The notes below the pieces were generated by a model that was given only the letters and a program-made list of their open reading frames with translations, searched no databases and was not told where the DNA came from. From CAZHCG01 sp046484285 (GTDB lineage: Bacteria; Myxococcota_A; Polyangia; JAAYKL01): DNA of 26,938 nt. Where the stretch lies: assembly GCA_046484285.1 (NCBI GenBank), contig JAWOBP010000049.1:1-26938 (forward strand). The letters run 5' to 3'. The translations under genes and the position numbers were made by a program. Positions 12,801-20,915 of the stretch are shown piece after piece; the first letter of the stretch is position 1, and the number at the start of each line of letters is the position of its first letter.

Positions 12801-15434
12801 CTACTGCAGGACGCGGTCGATCGAGGCGACCAGCCCGGATCCGTCGGCGCCGCCCAGCGCCCAATCGTAGCCGTTGACTCTCACCAGCTCGTAGTAGGCG
12901 CGCGGCGTGTCGAAGTTGGTCGAGGTGGACTGGAAGCTCTGCAGCACGTCGACCATCTCGGCGGCGTCCTCGTGGAACTCGAAGCGCGAGGCGCTGTTGG
13001 TCTGCACGATCGGGTAGCTGCCCGGCGTCTCGGTGTTGACCGCGGGGAAGGCGAACATGAAGTTGAAGTAGAGCAACGCGTCGAGACCGTGTGTTCTGCG
13101 GCCGCCGGGCATCTCGTCGGTCTGGGTCGCCCAGGCCTCGTTGTCACCGTCCGGTGAGAGCAGCTTGCAGACCTCCATGTCGCTCAGCCCGCCGTTGGCT
13201 GCTCCGTCGTGCTGGTCGTCGCCCATGATCGCCATCAGGTAGATCTCGCCCTCGCCGACCGACTTGTCGAGCGGGATGTCCGGATCCTCGGGGACGAAGC
13301 CAGAGCTTTCCTGGCCTTGGTTGGTCAGCAGCGCGTAGAACGAGCGCGGGGTGTTCATCGAGTGGGAGAGCGTCTCGAACGCTGCCAGCTCTCCGTCCTC
13401 GAGCACCTCGGCCTTCTCGCCGCTGGCGAAGTAGCCGGTTCCCGTCGCGTCCGGCCTGCCGCCCACGGCGTAGAGGTAGGTCTTGTCGTCGACGTCCTCC
13501 TCGCCGCTGGGGATCGTGATCACTACCGAGTCGACCCCCTCGCGGGCGTTCTGCATCGTCTCGTCGAGCACCGCCCACTTGCCGAGCGAGCCGTACGGCA
13601 GCGGAACCGGAGCGTCCTCGGCGATCGCCGCCGAGCCGTCGTCCACGAAGATCGTGCCGGTCTCGCCGCTGGCCAGCAGCGCCACGGCGCCGCCGTTGCC
13701 GCTCGCGTCTGCGTTGCGGTAGATGTTGTAGCTCTCGGCTCCGTCGACAGCCGACCACTCGATCGTGATCGTGCCCGAGGCGCCGTACAGCATCTCTGCC
13801 GACGAGGCCAGCGACTCGCCCCAGGGCCCGACCGCCGAGACCTTGTAGTACCAGGTGCCGGTCTCGAGCGTGCCGCCGTCGGTCCAGGAGGAAGAATCGA
13901 TCGTCGGCCGGGTGTCGAGGCCGAGGATCCGGGCGCGCTCCACCGAGTCCAGCGCGTCGGCCTCGGGCGAGGCGACCGAGGTGTCTACGCTGGTGCCGCC
14001 CACCGCGTACAGCCAGTCGCCGGCGCGCACCAGCGCCAGCCCGTTGCGCGGCACGACCAGCGCGTTGTCCGCCCGCGGAGTCTCCGCGTCCACCCACTGC
14101 TGGGAGATCCAGGGCGTGCCCGCGTCGCCGAAGATGCTGACCGGCAGCACCTCGACCGTGTCGAGCACGTTCCCCTCGGCGTCGAGACCGCCGGCCGAGT
14201 AGATGTAGGCGCCGAGGAAGTCGTCGAAGCCCTCGCACGATCCCTGGCGCCAGCGGGGCGTGACCATCTCCTGGCCCGAGGGGGAGAACGGCTCCAGGTG
14301 TCCCGCCGAGGAGGGCGTCGCCTCGTAGGCGTACCAGATGTCGTACTGCAAGTCCGGGTTGACCACCTTCAGCGGGTAGACTCCCTGGGCCAGCGTGCCA
14401 CTGGGCAGGTCGACCGAGAGCGTCTCGGCGCTGACGTAGGTGGTGGTCAGCTCCAGCTCGCTGTAGTCGGGCAGGATCGCGTAGGTGGTCGCCCCGTCCT
14501 GGAAATACGATCCCGAAACGTCGAGGGTGATGTCGCTGGCGGCCGGAGAGCGGAACGGGTCCACGTCGTGGATGTTCGGCGGGGGCGTGTCGGTCACCTC
14601 GAACTCGCCGAGCTCGCCTTCCTCTCTCCAGAAGGCGCCCAGGCCGTTGGGGTTGACCACCTCCACGTGGTAGAAGCCCGCCGGCATCTGGTCGGATTCT
14701 GAGGGGCAGATCGATCCCAGGTTTTCGGCATCGGTGAAGAGGGTCAAAGCGGCCGGGTAGCGCGCCTCGGAGTCGTTGACGTCGACCCAGGTCACGGCCG
14801 GCGTCTCCAGGAAGTTGGTGCCGGAGATCACGACCTGCTGGTCGGACAGCACCTCGTCGGTCTCCGAGCCCTCCCAGGCGCTGGGCGGCGTCACCGAGGT
14901 GACCGTGGGCGGCGCCTGATCCAGCCAGTCGATCGTATCCGGGCAGGTCGCGGTCTCGGAGTCGGGATTGGTCAGGATCACCTCGTAGGTGCCGGCGTCC
15001 ACGTCGCCCGCGGCGACGTCCATCGTCGAGGCGTGCGGTCCGCTCCAGGCGACTTCGCCCAGATTCACCGAGTCCGAGGAGGTCGTCTCCACGACCTCGA
15101 CCGTCATCTCCGGCTGAAAGCCGGTTCCGATCATCGAGAAGGTGCCGTCCTCGAGCGTGCTCATCGCGTCGGGCTCGACGCCGTTGCAGACGAAGTCCTC
15201 GGCCGGGCCGGTCCCGGTGTCGGTTCCGGTGCCCGTGTCTGTGTCGGTGTCTGTATCCGTATCGGTGTCCGTGTCGGTATCGGTGTCCGTGTCGGTATCG
15301 GTGTCCGTGTCGGTATCCGCATCCGTGTCGGTATCCGCGTCGGGACCCGCATCGGAGGCGGGGCTGCTCCCGTCGCTGCACGCGGCCAGTCCGGCCAGCA
15401 GACCGAAAATCAAAACAACTAGCTTGGTTCTCAT
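12801..15434 (-). CDS. Large lipoprotein with poly-(Asp-Thr) stalk, IPT-like and kelch-like domains
   Basis: An 877-aa protein. The lipobox LAGLAAC (Cys19) is followed at residues 32-75 by an almost pure Asp-Thr dipeptide stalk. Three IPT/TIG-like sandwiches come next (about 85-165, 174-270, 286-370), each ending in a GTYEVILTNP / GFYHVEVVNP / GVYPLKVVNP motif. The remaining half contains kelch-like blades (YIYSAGG; WLYAVGG; YLYAVGG, with nearby PRAD/PRSF/PRAY) interrupted by a fibronectin-III-like insert (TWYYKVSAVGPWGES; IEWSAVDGAESYNIYRN). The start ATG 15434 has GGGAGGA seven bases upstream. It follows the vWFA lipoprotein gene by 37 bp in the same direction, so the two are probably co-transcribed. 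A cell-surface display or adhesion role is inferred from the architecture only. Confidence 0.8.
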   Translation of the reverse strand: MRTKLVVLIFGLLAGLAACSDGSSPASDAGPDADTDTDADTDTDTDTDTDTDTDTDTDTDTDTDTDTGTGTDTGTGPAEDFVCNGVEPDAMSTLEDGTFSMIGTGFQPEMTVEVVETTSSDSVNLGEVAWSGPHASTMDVAAGDVDAGTYEVILTNPDSETATCPDTIDWLDQAPPTVTSVTPPSAWEGSETDEVLSDQQVVISGTNFLETPAVTWVDVNDSEARYPAALTLFTDAENLGSICPSESDQMPAGFYHVEVVNPNGLGAFWREEGELGEFEVTDTPPPNIHDVDPFRSPAASDITLDVSGSYFQDGATTYAILPDYSELELTTTYVSAETLSVDLPSGTLAQGVYPLKVVNPDLQYDIWYAYEATPSSAGHLEPFSPSGQEMVTPRWRQGSCEGFDDFLGAYIYSAGGLDAEGNVLDTVEVLPVSIFGDAGTPWISQQWVDAETPRADNALVVPRNGLALVRAGDWLYAVGGTSVDTSVASPEADALDSVERARILGLDTRPTIDSSSWTDGGTLETGTWYYKVSAVGPWGESLASSAEMLYGASGTITIEWSAVDGAESYNIYRNADASGNGGAVALLASGETGTIFVDDGSAAIAEDAPVPLPYGSLGKWAVLDETMQNAREGVDSVVITIPSGEEDVDDKTYLYAVGGRPDATGTGYFASGEKAEVLEDGELAAFETLSHSMNTPRSFYALLTNQGQESSGFVPEDPDIPLDKSVGEGEIYLMAIMGDDQHDGAANGGLSDMEVCKLLSPDGDNEAWATQTDEMPGGRRTHGLDALLYFNFMFAFPAVNTETPGSYPIVQTNSASRFEFHEDAAEMVDVLQSFQSTSTNFDTPRAYYELVRVNGYDWALGGADGSGLVASIDRVLQ
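15258..15341. repeat. 18-bp tandem repeat encoding the Asp-Thr stalk
   Basis: Read on the plus strand, the unit GGTATCGGTGTCCGTGTC is perfect at 15276-15293 and 15294-15311. It has one mismatch at 15258-15275 and is degenerate at 15312-15329, then partial to 15341. Looser GTGTCGGTGTC-type repeats extend it to about 15215. The unit codes for three Asp-Thr pairs, so unit gain or loss keeps the reading frame and only changes stalk length. Confidence 0.85.
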
Positions 15435-15471
15435 GGCGTTCCTCCCATTTTTTTGTCGGCGGGTTCCCCCG

Positions 15472-16641
15472 CTACTCGATCACGTCCTGGGACTCGCAGC
15501 CGAAGGTGGCCGTCACGTCGCTCCAGACCCCGTCCTGCAGATCCTGGCAGGCCTCGTCGCAGAACCTGACGGTGTCCTCGTCGACCCACATCCAGCCCGA
15601 GCCGTCTTCGCAGTCCTCGTCGTAGGGAATCAGTTCGCCGTCCCCGTAGAAGTTGACCTTGGATTGATCATGGGCCGCGTCCTCGGGCAGGCTCTCCCAG
15701 TCGATGTCGAACTCGCAGGTCATCAGCTCGCCGACGATCTGGGAAAAGGTATCCGAAAGATCCTCCGGGTTCTCGGCCGGGAAGTAGGAGTCGCTCCCGC
15801 CGGCGGACGCGATGCCGTTCATCACCTCCTGCCAGTCGAGGCTGTCTCCGACCCCGATCACGTAGACCGGGTAGCCGGCGTCGAAGAGCACGCCGGCGGC
15901 GTCGGTGGCCTCCTCGTCGTCGAGACAGTTGAGGTTGTAGTTTTCTCCGCCGTCGCAGGCGTACTCGTCCGAGGTGCAGACGCAGGTGGAGCCGTCCAGA
16001 TCGCCGTTGCAGTTGGGAGCTCCGTCCGTGGCCAGCAGCACGAATTTTTCGAACTGATCGTCGACGGTCCCCAGGTAGCTCGCGGCGGCGTTGAGAGCCG
16101 CGGCGGTCGGAGTGCCGCCGCAGCAGCCCACGCCGGACTGCGCGTCGACAGCCGCCGCGATGTCGGCCGTGGCCTCGGCCGAGCCGATCCCCACGTGAGG
16201 TCCGGTCGGGCCCGCGCACTGATTGTCGAGACCGGAACAGGCCAGCGAGGGGAACAACATCAGGCCGAAGTTGACCTGTTCCTGCAAGGAGACGGTCACA
16301 TCGACCAATGCGTCGCCCATGGTCTTCCAGAGCGTGGGCTCGTTGGCCTCGTCGCACATGCTGTTCGATCGATCGAGAACGACCAACACATCGATCGGGA
16401 CACCGGTGATCTCGAAATTGGACTCCCCGCAGTGGGTGCCGCTATCCGTGTCCGAGTCGGTGTCGGAATCGGAATCAGAATCGGCGTCGGAATCCGAGTC
16501 GGAGTCCGCGTCCGTGTCGCTGGAGCCGTCCGGTCCGCCGTCCCCGCTCGCGCTCGGAGAGCTGCCGCCGCAGCCCGACGCGCAAAGCATCGCGAGCAGC
16601 CCCAGGGCGAACGGTGCAATACCAGTGCGCTTTCGTTCCAT
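15472..16641 (-). CDS. vWFA-domain lipoprotein with Asp-Ser linker
   Basis: A 389-aa protein. Signal peptide and lipobox-like CASGC (Cys24), then a linker of Asp-Ser, Asp-Ala and Asp-Thr pairs (about residues 40-67; DNA 16441-16530). A von Willebrand factor A domain covers about 80-290, with an intact metal-ion-dependent adhesion site: DRSNS (DxSxS), GGTPT supplying the Thr, and LATDGAPNC supplying the Asp. It is rich in cysteines (CGES, CSGLDNQC, CCGG, CNGDLDGSTCVC), suggesting disulfides in an oxidising compartment, and has a Cys-containing C-terminal region. ATG 16641 was chosen because GGAGGTG lies six bases upstream; an ATG at 16662 has no such site. Probably the first gene of an operon with the kelch-like lipoprotein. 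Ligand unknown. Confidence 0.85.
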   Translation of the reverse strand: MERKRTGIAPFALGLLAMLCASGCGGSSPSASGDGGPDGSSDTDADSDSDSDADSDSDSDTDSDTDSGTHCGESNFEITGVPIDVLVVLDRSNSMCDEANEPTLWKTMGDALVDVTVSLQEQVNFGLMLFPSLACSGLDNQCAGPTGPHVGIGSAEATADIAAAVDAQSGVGCCGGTPTAAALNAAASYLGTVDDQFEKFVLLATDGAPNCNGDLDGSTCVCTSDEYACDGGENYNLNCLDDEEATDAAGVLFDAGYPVYVIGVGDSLDWQEVMNGIASAGGSDSYFPAENPEDLSDTFSQIVGELMTCEFDIDWESLPEDAAHDQSKVNFYGDGELIPYDEDCEDGSGWMWVDEDTVRFCDEACQDLQDGVWSDVTATFGCESQDVIE

Positions 16642-16666
16642 GCCGTCACCTCCTGCTTTCAATTAC

Positions 16667-16672
16667 AGTATA
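16667..16672 (-). promoter_or_regulatory. Candidate -10 box for the vWFA/kelch lipoprotein operon
   Basis: TATACT on the minus strand would start a transcript about 18-20 bases upstream of ATG 16641, leaving room for the GGAGGTG ribosome site. The -35 region does not match the consensus. The 230-bp divergent gap 16642-16871 holds otherwise only an AT-rich patch with a T8 run (16702-16709); I saw no clear promoter for the plus-strand gene. Confidence 0.4.
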
Positions 16673-16871
16673 GACGAAACCGGCGAATGATTCACTGGTT
16701 GTTTTTTTTTCAGGTGGCGGGGGTAATCGGGGTCGAGGCTGGCGACCACCGCTGAGCGTCACCGGCAGGATCGGGATACCGGCGCGGCGCGGCCAAGCGC
16801 AACTCCCGGTTCTCCGGCTTGACCCGCGGCCGCGCATCCCTAACCTGTTTTCGCAATTTGCGGAGGTGCCG

Positions 16872-18590
16872 ATGCGCGACGGAGACGACCTGCGGCGTTC
16901 CCTCGAGCGGATCGACGGGCGCGGCTACAAGGCCTATCGCGATATCGAGGGGCGCTACGAGCTGGGCCGCTTGGAGCTGATGGTCGACCGCGCCCAGGGC
17001 GATCCGTTCGCCGCGCCCAGCAGGCTGCGGGCGCGGCTGCGTGCCGAGGTGGCGGGTTTTCCTCCGGAGCTGCTGGGGGGACGCAGTCGGCCCGTGGCTC
17101 TGCGCGATTTTCTCGCGCGACGCTTCGGAGAGGCGGCGCGGCGGATCGCGCGCGGCGATCGGGGCAGCGGCAAGAGCGGCCTGATCGACATCGAGCGGCC
17201 GGGACAGGAGATCCTGGAGCGCTCTTCGGTGGTGCTGGACGGCGACGGCGGGGTGGAGGTCCGCTTCGTCGCCGGTCTGCCCGCGTTCGGCCGCAAGGTG
17301 GCGGGCCGCCAGGCGGCCGCGATGCTGCTCGACGAGGTACCGCGCATCGCCGCCGCCTCGCTGGTGTACGAAGCGCTGGACGCGGGAGCCCTGGAGCGGC
17401 ACGCCGAGATCGCCGAGGACGCCGACGCGCTGCGCGCCATGCTGGGCGAGCTGGATCTGGTCGGCTTCGTCGCAAACGGCGCGGTGCTGCCCCGGGCCAG
17501 CGGCGTCGACGAGCGGCCGTTGACCGACGGGCGTGTGGTGCCGTTTCGCTCGCCGCCGAGCCTGCGCGTCGAGGTCGAGTTGCCCAACCACGGCCGCGTG
17601 GCGGGGATGGGTGTGCCCCGCGGGATCACGCTGGTGGCGGGCGGCGGCTACCACGGCAAGTCCACCCTCCTGACCGCGCTGGAGGCGGGGGTCTACGACC
17701 ACGTGCCCGGCGACGGCCGCGAGCTGGTGGTCAGCGATCCCGCGGCGGTCGAGATCCGGGCCGAGGACGGGCGGCGGGTCGAGCGCGTGGACATCCGGCC
17801 GTTCATCAACGACCTGCCGTTCGGCCGCGACACGAAGGCGTTTCGCAGCGAAAACGCCAGCGGCTCCACCTCGCAGGCGACCAACATCATCGAGGCGCTC
17901 GAGGTCGGCGCCAACACGCTGCTGGTGGACGAGGATACCTCGGCGACCAACTTCATGATCCGCGATCACCGCATGCAGGAGCTGGTGGCCTCGCAGCGCG
18001 AGCCGATCACGCCCTTCATCGACAAGGTCCGCCAGCTGCGCGACGAGCGCGGGGTCTCGACGGTGCTGGTGCTGGGCGGATCCGGGGACTACTTCGACGT
18101 GGCCGACACCGTGATCTGCATGGCGGAGTATCTGCCCGAGGACGTCACCGAGCGCGCGGGCGAGATCGCCGAGAGGCACCGCGCGCTGCGCAGCCCCGAG
18201 GGCGGCGAGAGCTTCGGCGATCCGACTCCGCGCTTGCCGCTGGGCGAGAGCATCGATCCGCGGCGCGGAAAGCGGCCGGTCAAGATCTCGGCGCGCGGCA
18301 GGCGCGCGATCGAGTTCGGCAGACAGACGATCGATTTGAGCGGTGTGGAGCAGCTTGTGGATCGCGCCCAGACCGCGGCGATCGGCGAGGCGATCGACGC
18401 CGCCAGAAAACGGATGGACGGCCGCCGCGAGCTGGCCGAGGTGATCGATTTCCTTTTGGAGGATATCGAGGCTTGCGGCCTGGACGCGCTGAGCAAGTTT
18501 CCGCGCGGAGATCTGGCCGAGTTCCGCCGCTTCGAGCTGGCCGCCGCGATCAACCGCCTGCGCACGCTGGTCGTCGAGCAGGATCGATAG
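16872..18590 (+). CDS. ABC-class ATPase of the PF09818/MRB1590 family
   Basis: A 572-aa soluble ATPase. The N-terminal half (residues 1-240) has the family-specific region (RSLERIDGRGYKAYRDIEGRY at the start; DFLARRFGEAARRI). The Walker A motif is GGGYHGKSTLL (Lys263). A signature-like SGSTSQATN follows near residue 337, then Walker B NTLLVDEDTSATNF and a switch-like VLVLGGSGDYFDVAD. This matches the 'predicted ATPase of the ABC class' family (COG3044), whose structurally known relative is trypanosomal MRB1590, linked to RNA processing; the bacterial role is not established. Database entries sometimes call it isopentenyl-diphosphate isomerase, which the sequence does not support. ATG 16872 is preceded by GGAGG with five bases spacing. 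It is monocistronic, with divergent lipoprotein genes upstream and a separate regulator downstream. Confidence 0.88.
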   Translation: MRDGDDLRRSLERIDGRGYKAYRDIEGRYELGRLELMVDRAQGDPFAAPSRLRARLRAEVAGFPPELLGGRSRPVALRDFLARRFGEAARRIARGDRGSGKSGLIDIERPGQEILERSSVVLDGDGGVEVRFVAGLPAFGRKVAGRQAAAMLLDEVPRIAAASLVYEALDAGALERHAEIAEDADALRAMLGELDLVGFVANGAVLPRASGVDERPLTDGRVVPFRSPPSLRVEVELPNHGRVAGMGVPRGITLVAGGGYHGKSTLLTALEAGVYDHVPGDGRELVVSDPAAVEIRAEDGRRVERVDIRPFINDLPFGRDTKAFRSENASGSTSQATNIIEALEVGANTLLVDEDTSATNFMIRDHRMQELVASQREPITPFIDKVRQLRDERGVSTVLVLGGSGDYFDVADTVICMAEYLPEDVTERAGEIAERHRALRSPEGGESFGDPTPRLPLGESIDPRRGKRPVKISARGRRAIEFGRQTIDLSGVEQLVDRAQTAAIGEAIDAARKRMDGRRELAEVIDFLLEDIEACGLDALSKFPRGDLAEFRRFELAAAINRLRTLVVEQDR

Positions 18591-18614
18591 CGGATCGCCG
18601 CCGTCGATCCGCCG

Positions 18615-18634
18615 CGGATACGAACTGTTACGAA
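18615..18634 (+). promoter_or_regulatory. Candidate response-regulator operator upstream of the two-component genes
   Basis: The sequence contains CGGATACGAAC (18615-18625) and a direct repeat TACGAA at 18619-18624 and 18629-18634, spaced exactly 10 bp. One helical turn is the spacing used by OmpR-family dimers. The 11-mer is repeated before the efflux operon at 20828-20838. A possible -10 (TATCCT, 18675-18680) lies downstream, before ATG 18726. Confidence 0.5.
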
Positions 18635-18725
18635 ATCGCTGGATTCGGCTACGGTCGCACCGCTCTCAATCCGCTATCCTGAACGAGACGGGCCGGTTTG
18701 TTCGCCCGGGAGAGGCGGTGCTACG

Positions 18726-19490
18726 ATGTGCGCCGATGGCGATTCGGGCATCAGGACGAAAGCGCCTTCGGCGATGCAAGGGCTGAGCGACAGGAAAGCT
18801 CTGCTCGTCGAGGACGACGCCAAGCTGGCCGAGCTGATGCGCGACTACCTGCGCTCCACGCTCGGTCTGACCGTCGAGATCGAGCCGCGCGGAGACGACG
18901 CGGTCGAGCGCATCGTCCGGGAGCGGCCCGATCTGGTGGTGCTCGATATCATGCTGCCGGGCAAGTCGGGGCTGGAAGTGTGTCGCGAGGTTCGGCCTCG
19001 CTACGACGGTCCGATCCTGATGCTGACCGCGCTGGGCGACGAGGTGGACGAGGTGGTCGGGCTCGAGATCGGCGCCGACGACTACGTGGCCAAACCGGCC
19101 AGCCCGCGGCTGCTGGCGGCGCGCGTCAAGACGCTGCTGAGACGCTTTCGACGCGGCGGCGAGTGGGGAGACCCGGTTTTTGGCAGCCGGATCGAGATCG
19201 GGCCGCTGGCGATCGACTCGGCCGAGCGGGGCGCGTGGATCGACGGGGAAGTGCTGGAGCTGACCACCGCCGAGTTCGATCTCCTCTGGTTCCTGGCCGA
19301 GCGGGCGGGCGAGGTGGTCTCGCGAGAGGTGCTCTACCGGGAGCTGCGCGGGATCGAGTGGGACGGCCTGGATCGTTCGATTGATCTGCGCGTGGCGCGG
19401 CTGCGCAGGAAGATCGGCGACGACGGACAGCGACCCGATCTGATCAAGTCGGTGCGCGGCACCGGCTACCAGCTGGCGGTCTCGCAATGA
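18726..19490 (+). CDS. OmpR-family response regulator (RstA-like)
   Basis: 254 aa from ATG 18726. The receiver domain carries the acidic pair EDD near residue 29, the phosphoacceptor Asp74 in LVVLDIMLPGKSG, the switch Thr in ILMLTALGDEVD, and Lys123 in ADDYVAKP. A winged-helix trans_reg_C domain follows (LELTTAEFDLLWFLAERAGE; LDRSIDLRVARLRRKIGDD; IKSVRGTGYQL), closest in feel to RstA/CpxR. The start is ambiguous: ATG 18726 has GGGAGAGG about 10 bases upstream, while ATG 18774 gives 238 aa starting just before the receiver and has no clear ribosome site. The gene overlaps the kinase gene as ATGA. It likely controls its own operon and the RND pump through the shared CGGATACGAAC motif. Confidence 0.92.
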   Translation: MCADGDSGIRTKAPSAMQGLSDRKALLVEDDAKLAELMRDYLRSTLGLTVEIEPRGDDAVERIVRERPDLVVLDIMLPGKSGLEVCREVRPRYDGPILMLTALGDEVDEVVGLEIGADDYVAKPASPRLLAARVKTLLRRFRRGGEWGDPVFGSRIEIGPLAIDSAERGAWIDGEVLELTTAEFDLLWFLAERAGEVVSREVLYRELRGIEWDGLDRSIDLRVARLRRKIGDDGQRPDLIKSVRGTGYQLAVSQ

Positions 19491-20821
19491 CCAGGCTGTT
19501 CGCGAAAATCACGGTCAGCCTCCTTTTGACTCTGGCCGTAGCAGTGCTCCTCGCCGGTTTGATCCTGATGGAGCACATGCAAAAGCGCTGGGAGCAAAAC
19601 GCGCCTCCCTTTGTCGAGCTGGTCGGCATTGCGGTTCGCGACGCGGCGCCGGAGGGAGCAGGCAGCGAGGATATGGAGGCCGCGATCGAGCGCTTGAGCG
19701 CCCGGCACGGGCTGCCGATGGAGATCGTCTCGCCGGCCGAGGTCGACTGGCCGCGGGCGACGAGGGACGCGCTGGAGGCCGGCGGAATCGCCTGGTGCGT
19801 GGACTGGAAGCCGAGCCCGGGGGCGGATATCCGGTACGGCGCCAGCGTGTTCGTTCCGATCGAGGACGGCGAGCGGGTGATTGCGGTCGGCCCGCACCGG
19901 CCGGTGCTTCCCGGCTGGGAGGTCTGGCTGCTGGTCGGTCTGGCGGTGTTTGGCGTGGTTTCCCTGGTCGGGCTGGCCGTCACCTACCCGGTGGCCCGCT
20001 GGCTGGGCGACCTGGAGAGAGCGGCCGACCGGATTGAAAGAGGGGATCTGGAGGCGCGATCGACTGTTCGGTCGAGCGGTCCGATCGGCTCGCTGGCGGA
20101 GTCGTTCAATCGTATGGCCGATCGCATTCAGCGGCTGCTCGAGGACCAGCGGCAGTTGGTGCAGGCCGTGGCGCACGAGTTGCGCACACCGATTGCGCGG
20201 GTCCGCTTCGGGCTCGAGATGATGGAGATCGAAGCCGATCCGGAGCAGATTGCCGAGCGCAGAAGGTCGCTGGAGGGCGATCTGGGCGAGCTGGACTCGC
20301 TGGTCGGGGAGCTGCTGCTCTTCAGTCGCTACGACAGCGGCCGAGCGGTCGTGCATCCCGAGCGAAACGACGTCGAGGCGCTGGCGCGGTCCTCGATCGA
20401 ACGGTTCGCGCCGCTGGCGCCCGGGCTGAGCTTCGAGATCGATTCCGAGCTCGGGAAAGACGGCGAGGCAGTGATCGACGGCAAGTCGTTTTGTCGAGTG
20501 CTGGAAAACCTGCTGGCCAACGCGGCCCGTCACGCGGAAGAGCTGGTCGTGGTGCGGCTGGCGCGCGATGGCGAGCTGCTGTCTGTCGCCGTGCACGACG
20601 ACGGTCCCGGCATTCCCGACGAGGCCCGTCGGCGCGTGCTGGAGCCGTTCGTCCGCCTCGACGAGAGCCGCAGCCGCTCCTCGGGCGGCACCGGTCTGGG
20701 ATTGGCGATCGTTCAGCGCGTGCTGCGCGCAAACCGAGGCGAGATCCGCGTCGAGCGCTCGGATCTGGGCGGCGCCGCGGTGATCACCCGCTGGCCGCTG
20801 CCAGCGGATCTCCGGCGTTAG
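19487..20821 (+). CDS. Sensor histidine kinase (RstB-like)
   Basis: A 444-aa inner-membrane kinase. Transmembrane helices at about 8-29 and 145-167 enclose a periplasmic sensor of about 115 residues with no recognised ligand motif. A HAMP domain follows (about 168-220, YPVARWLGDLERAADRIERG), then the dimerisation/phosphoacceptor helix AVAHELRTPIARVRFGLEM with His230. The HATPase domain has the N-box LENLLANAARHA, G1 DDGPGIP and G2 GGTGLGLAIVQR. The AHELRTPIARVRF form of the H-box and the domain order fit RstB-type kinases. It overlaps the response regulator by four bases (ATGA), so the pair is translationally coupled. The kinase is followed after 94 bp by the RND efflux genes, suggesting an envelope-stress or toxicant signal. 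Confidence 0.93.
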   Translation: MTRLFAKITVSLLLTLAVAVLLAGLILMEHMQKRWEQNAPPFVELVGIAVRDAAPEGAGSEDMEAAIERLSARHGLPMEIVSPAEVDWPRATRDALEAGGIAWCVDWKPSPGADIRYGASVFVPIEDGERVIAVGPHRPVLPGWEVWLLVGLAVFGVVSLVGLAVTYPVARWLGDLERAADRIERGDLEARSTVRSSGPIGSLAESFNRMADRIQRLLEDQRQLVQAVAHELRTPIARVRFGLEMMEIEADPEQIAERRRSLEGDLGELDSLVGELLLFSRYDSGRAVVHPERNDVEALARSSIERFAPLAPGLSFEIDSELGKDGEAVIDGKSFCRVLENLLANAARHAEELVVVRLARDGELLSVAVHDDGPGIPDEARRRVLEPFVRLDESRSRSSGGTGLGLAIVQRVLRANRGEIRVERSDLGGAAVITRWPLPADLRR

Positions 20822-20827
20822 CCCGGC

Positions 20828-20838
20828 CGGATACGAAC
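20828..20838 (+). promoter_or_regulatory. Second copy of the CGGATACGAAC operator motif, before the efflux operon
   Basis: An exact copy of the 11-mer at 18615-18625, with similar flanks (AC-AA matches continue for about seven further bases). It lies 78 bp before the adaptor start, within the 94-bp gap after the kinase gene. A possible -10 (TATCCG, 20869-20874) follows. The copy supports a promoter here and common control with the two-component operon. Confidence 0.5.
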
Positions 20839-20915
20839 CGAAACAAATCGAAACTCTAGCGCGACGGATATCCGGGGCGGAGAGGCGCATTCTTCCCGAA
20901 GAGAGGAGATGCGCC

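Noticed and set aside
15215..15345. CRISPR-like regular repeats
   Set aside because: The repeats are head-to-tail with no spacers and code for the Asp-Thr stalk in frame.
13144..15381. 745-aa open frame on the minus strand
   Set aside because: An alternate frame of the kelch-like lipoprotein; composition is almost all Arg, Gly, His and Asp, with no motif.
15142..16755. 537-aa plus-strand frame with Val-Ser repeats
   Set aside because: Mirror image of the Asp-Thr and Asp-Ser linkers of two real minus-strand lipoproteins.
16710..18179. 489-aa open frame on the minus strand
   Set aside because: Antisense to the ABC-class ATPase, whose Walker motifs and codon use identify the real strand.
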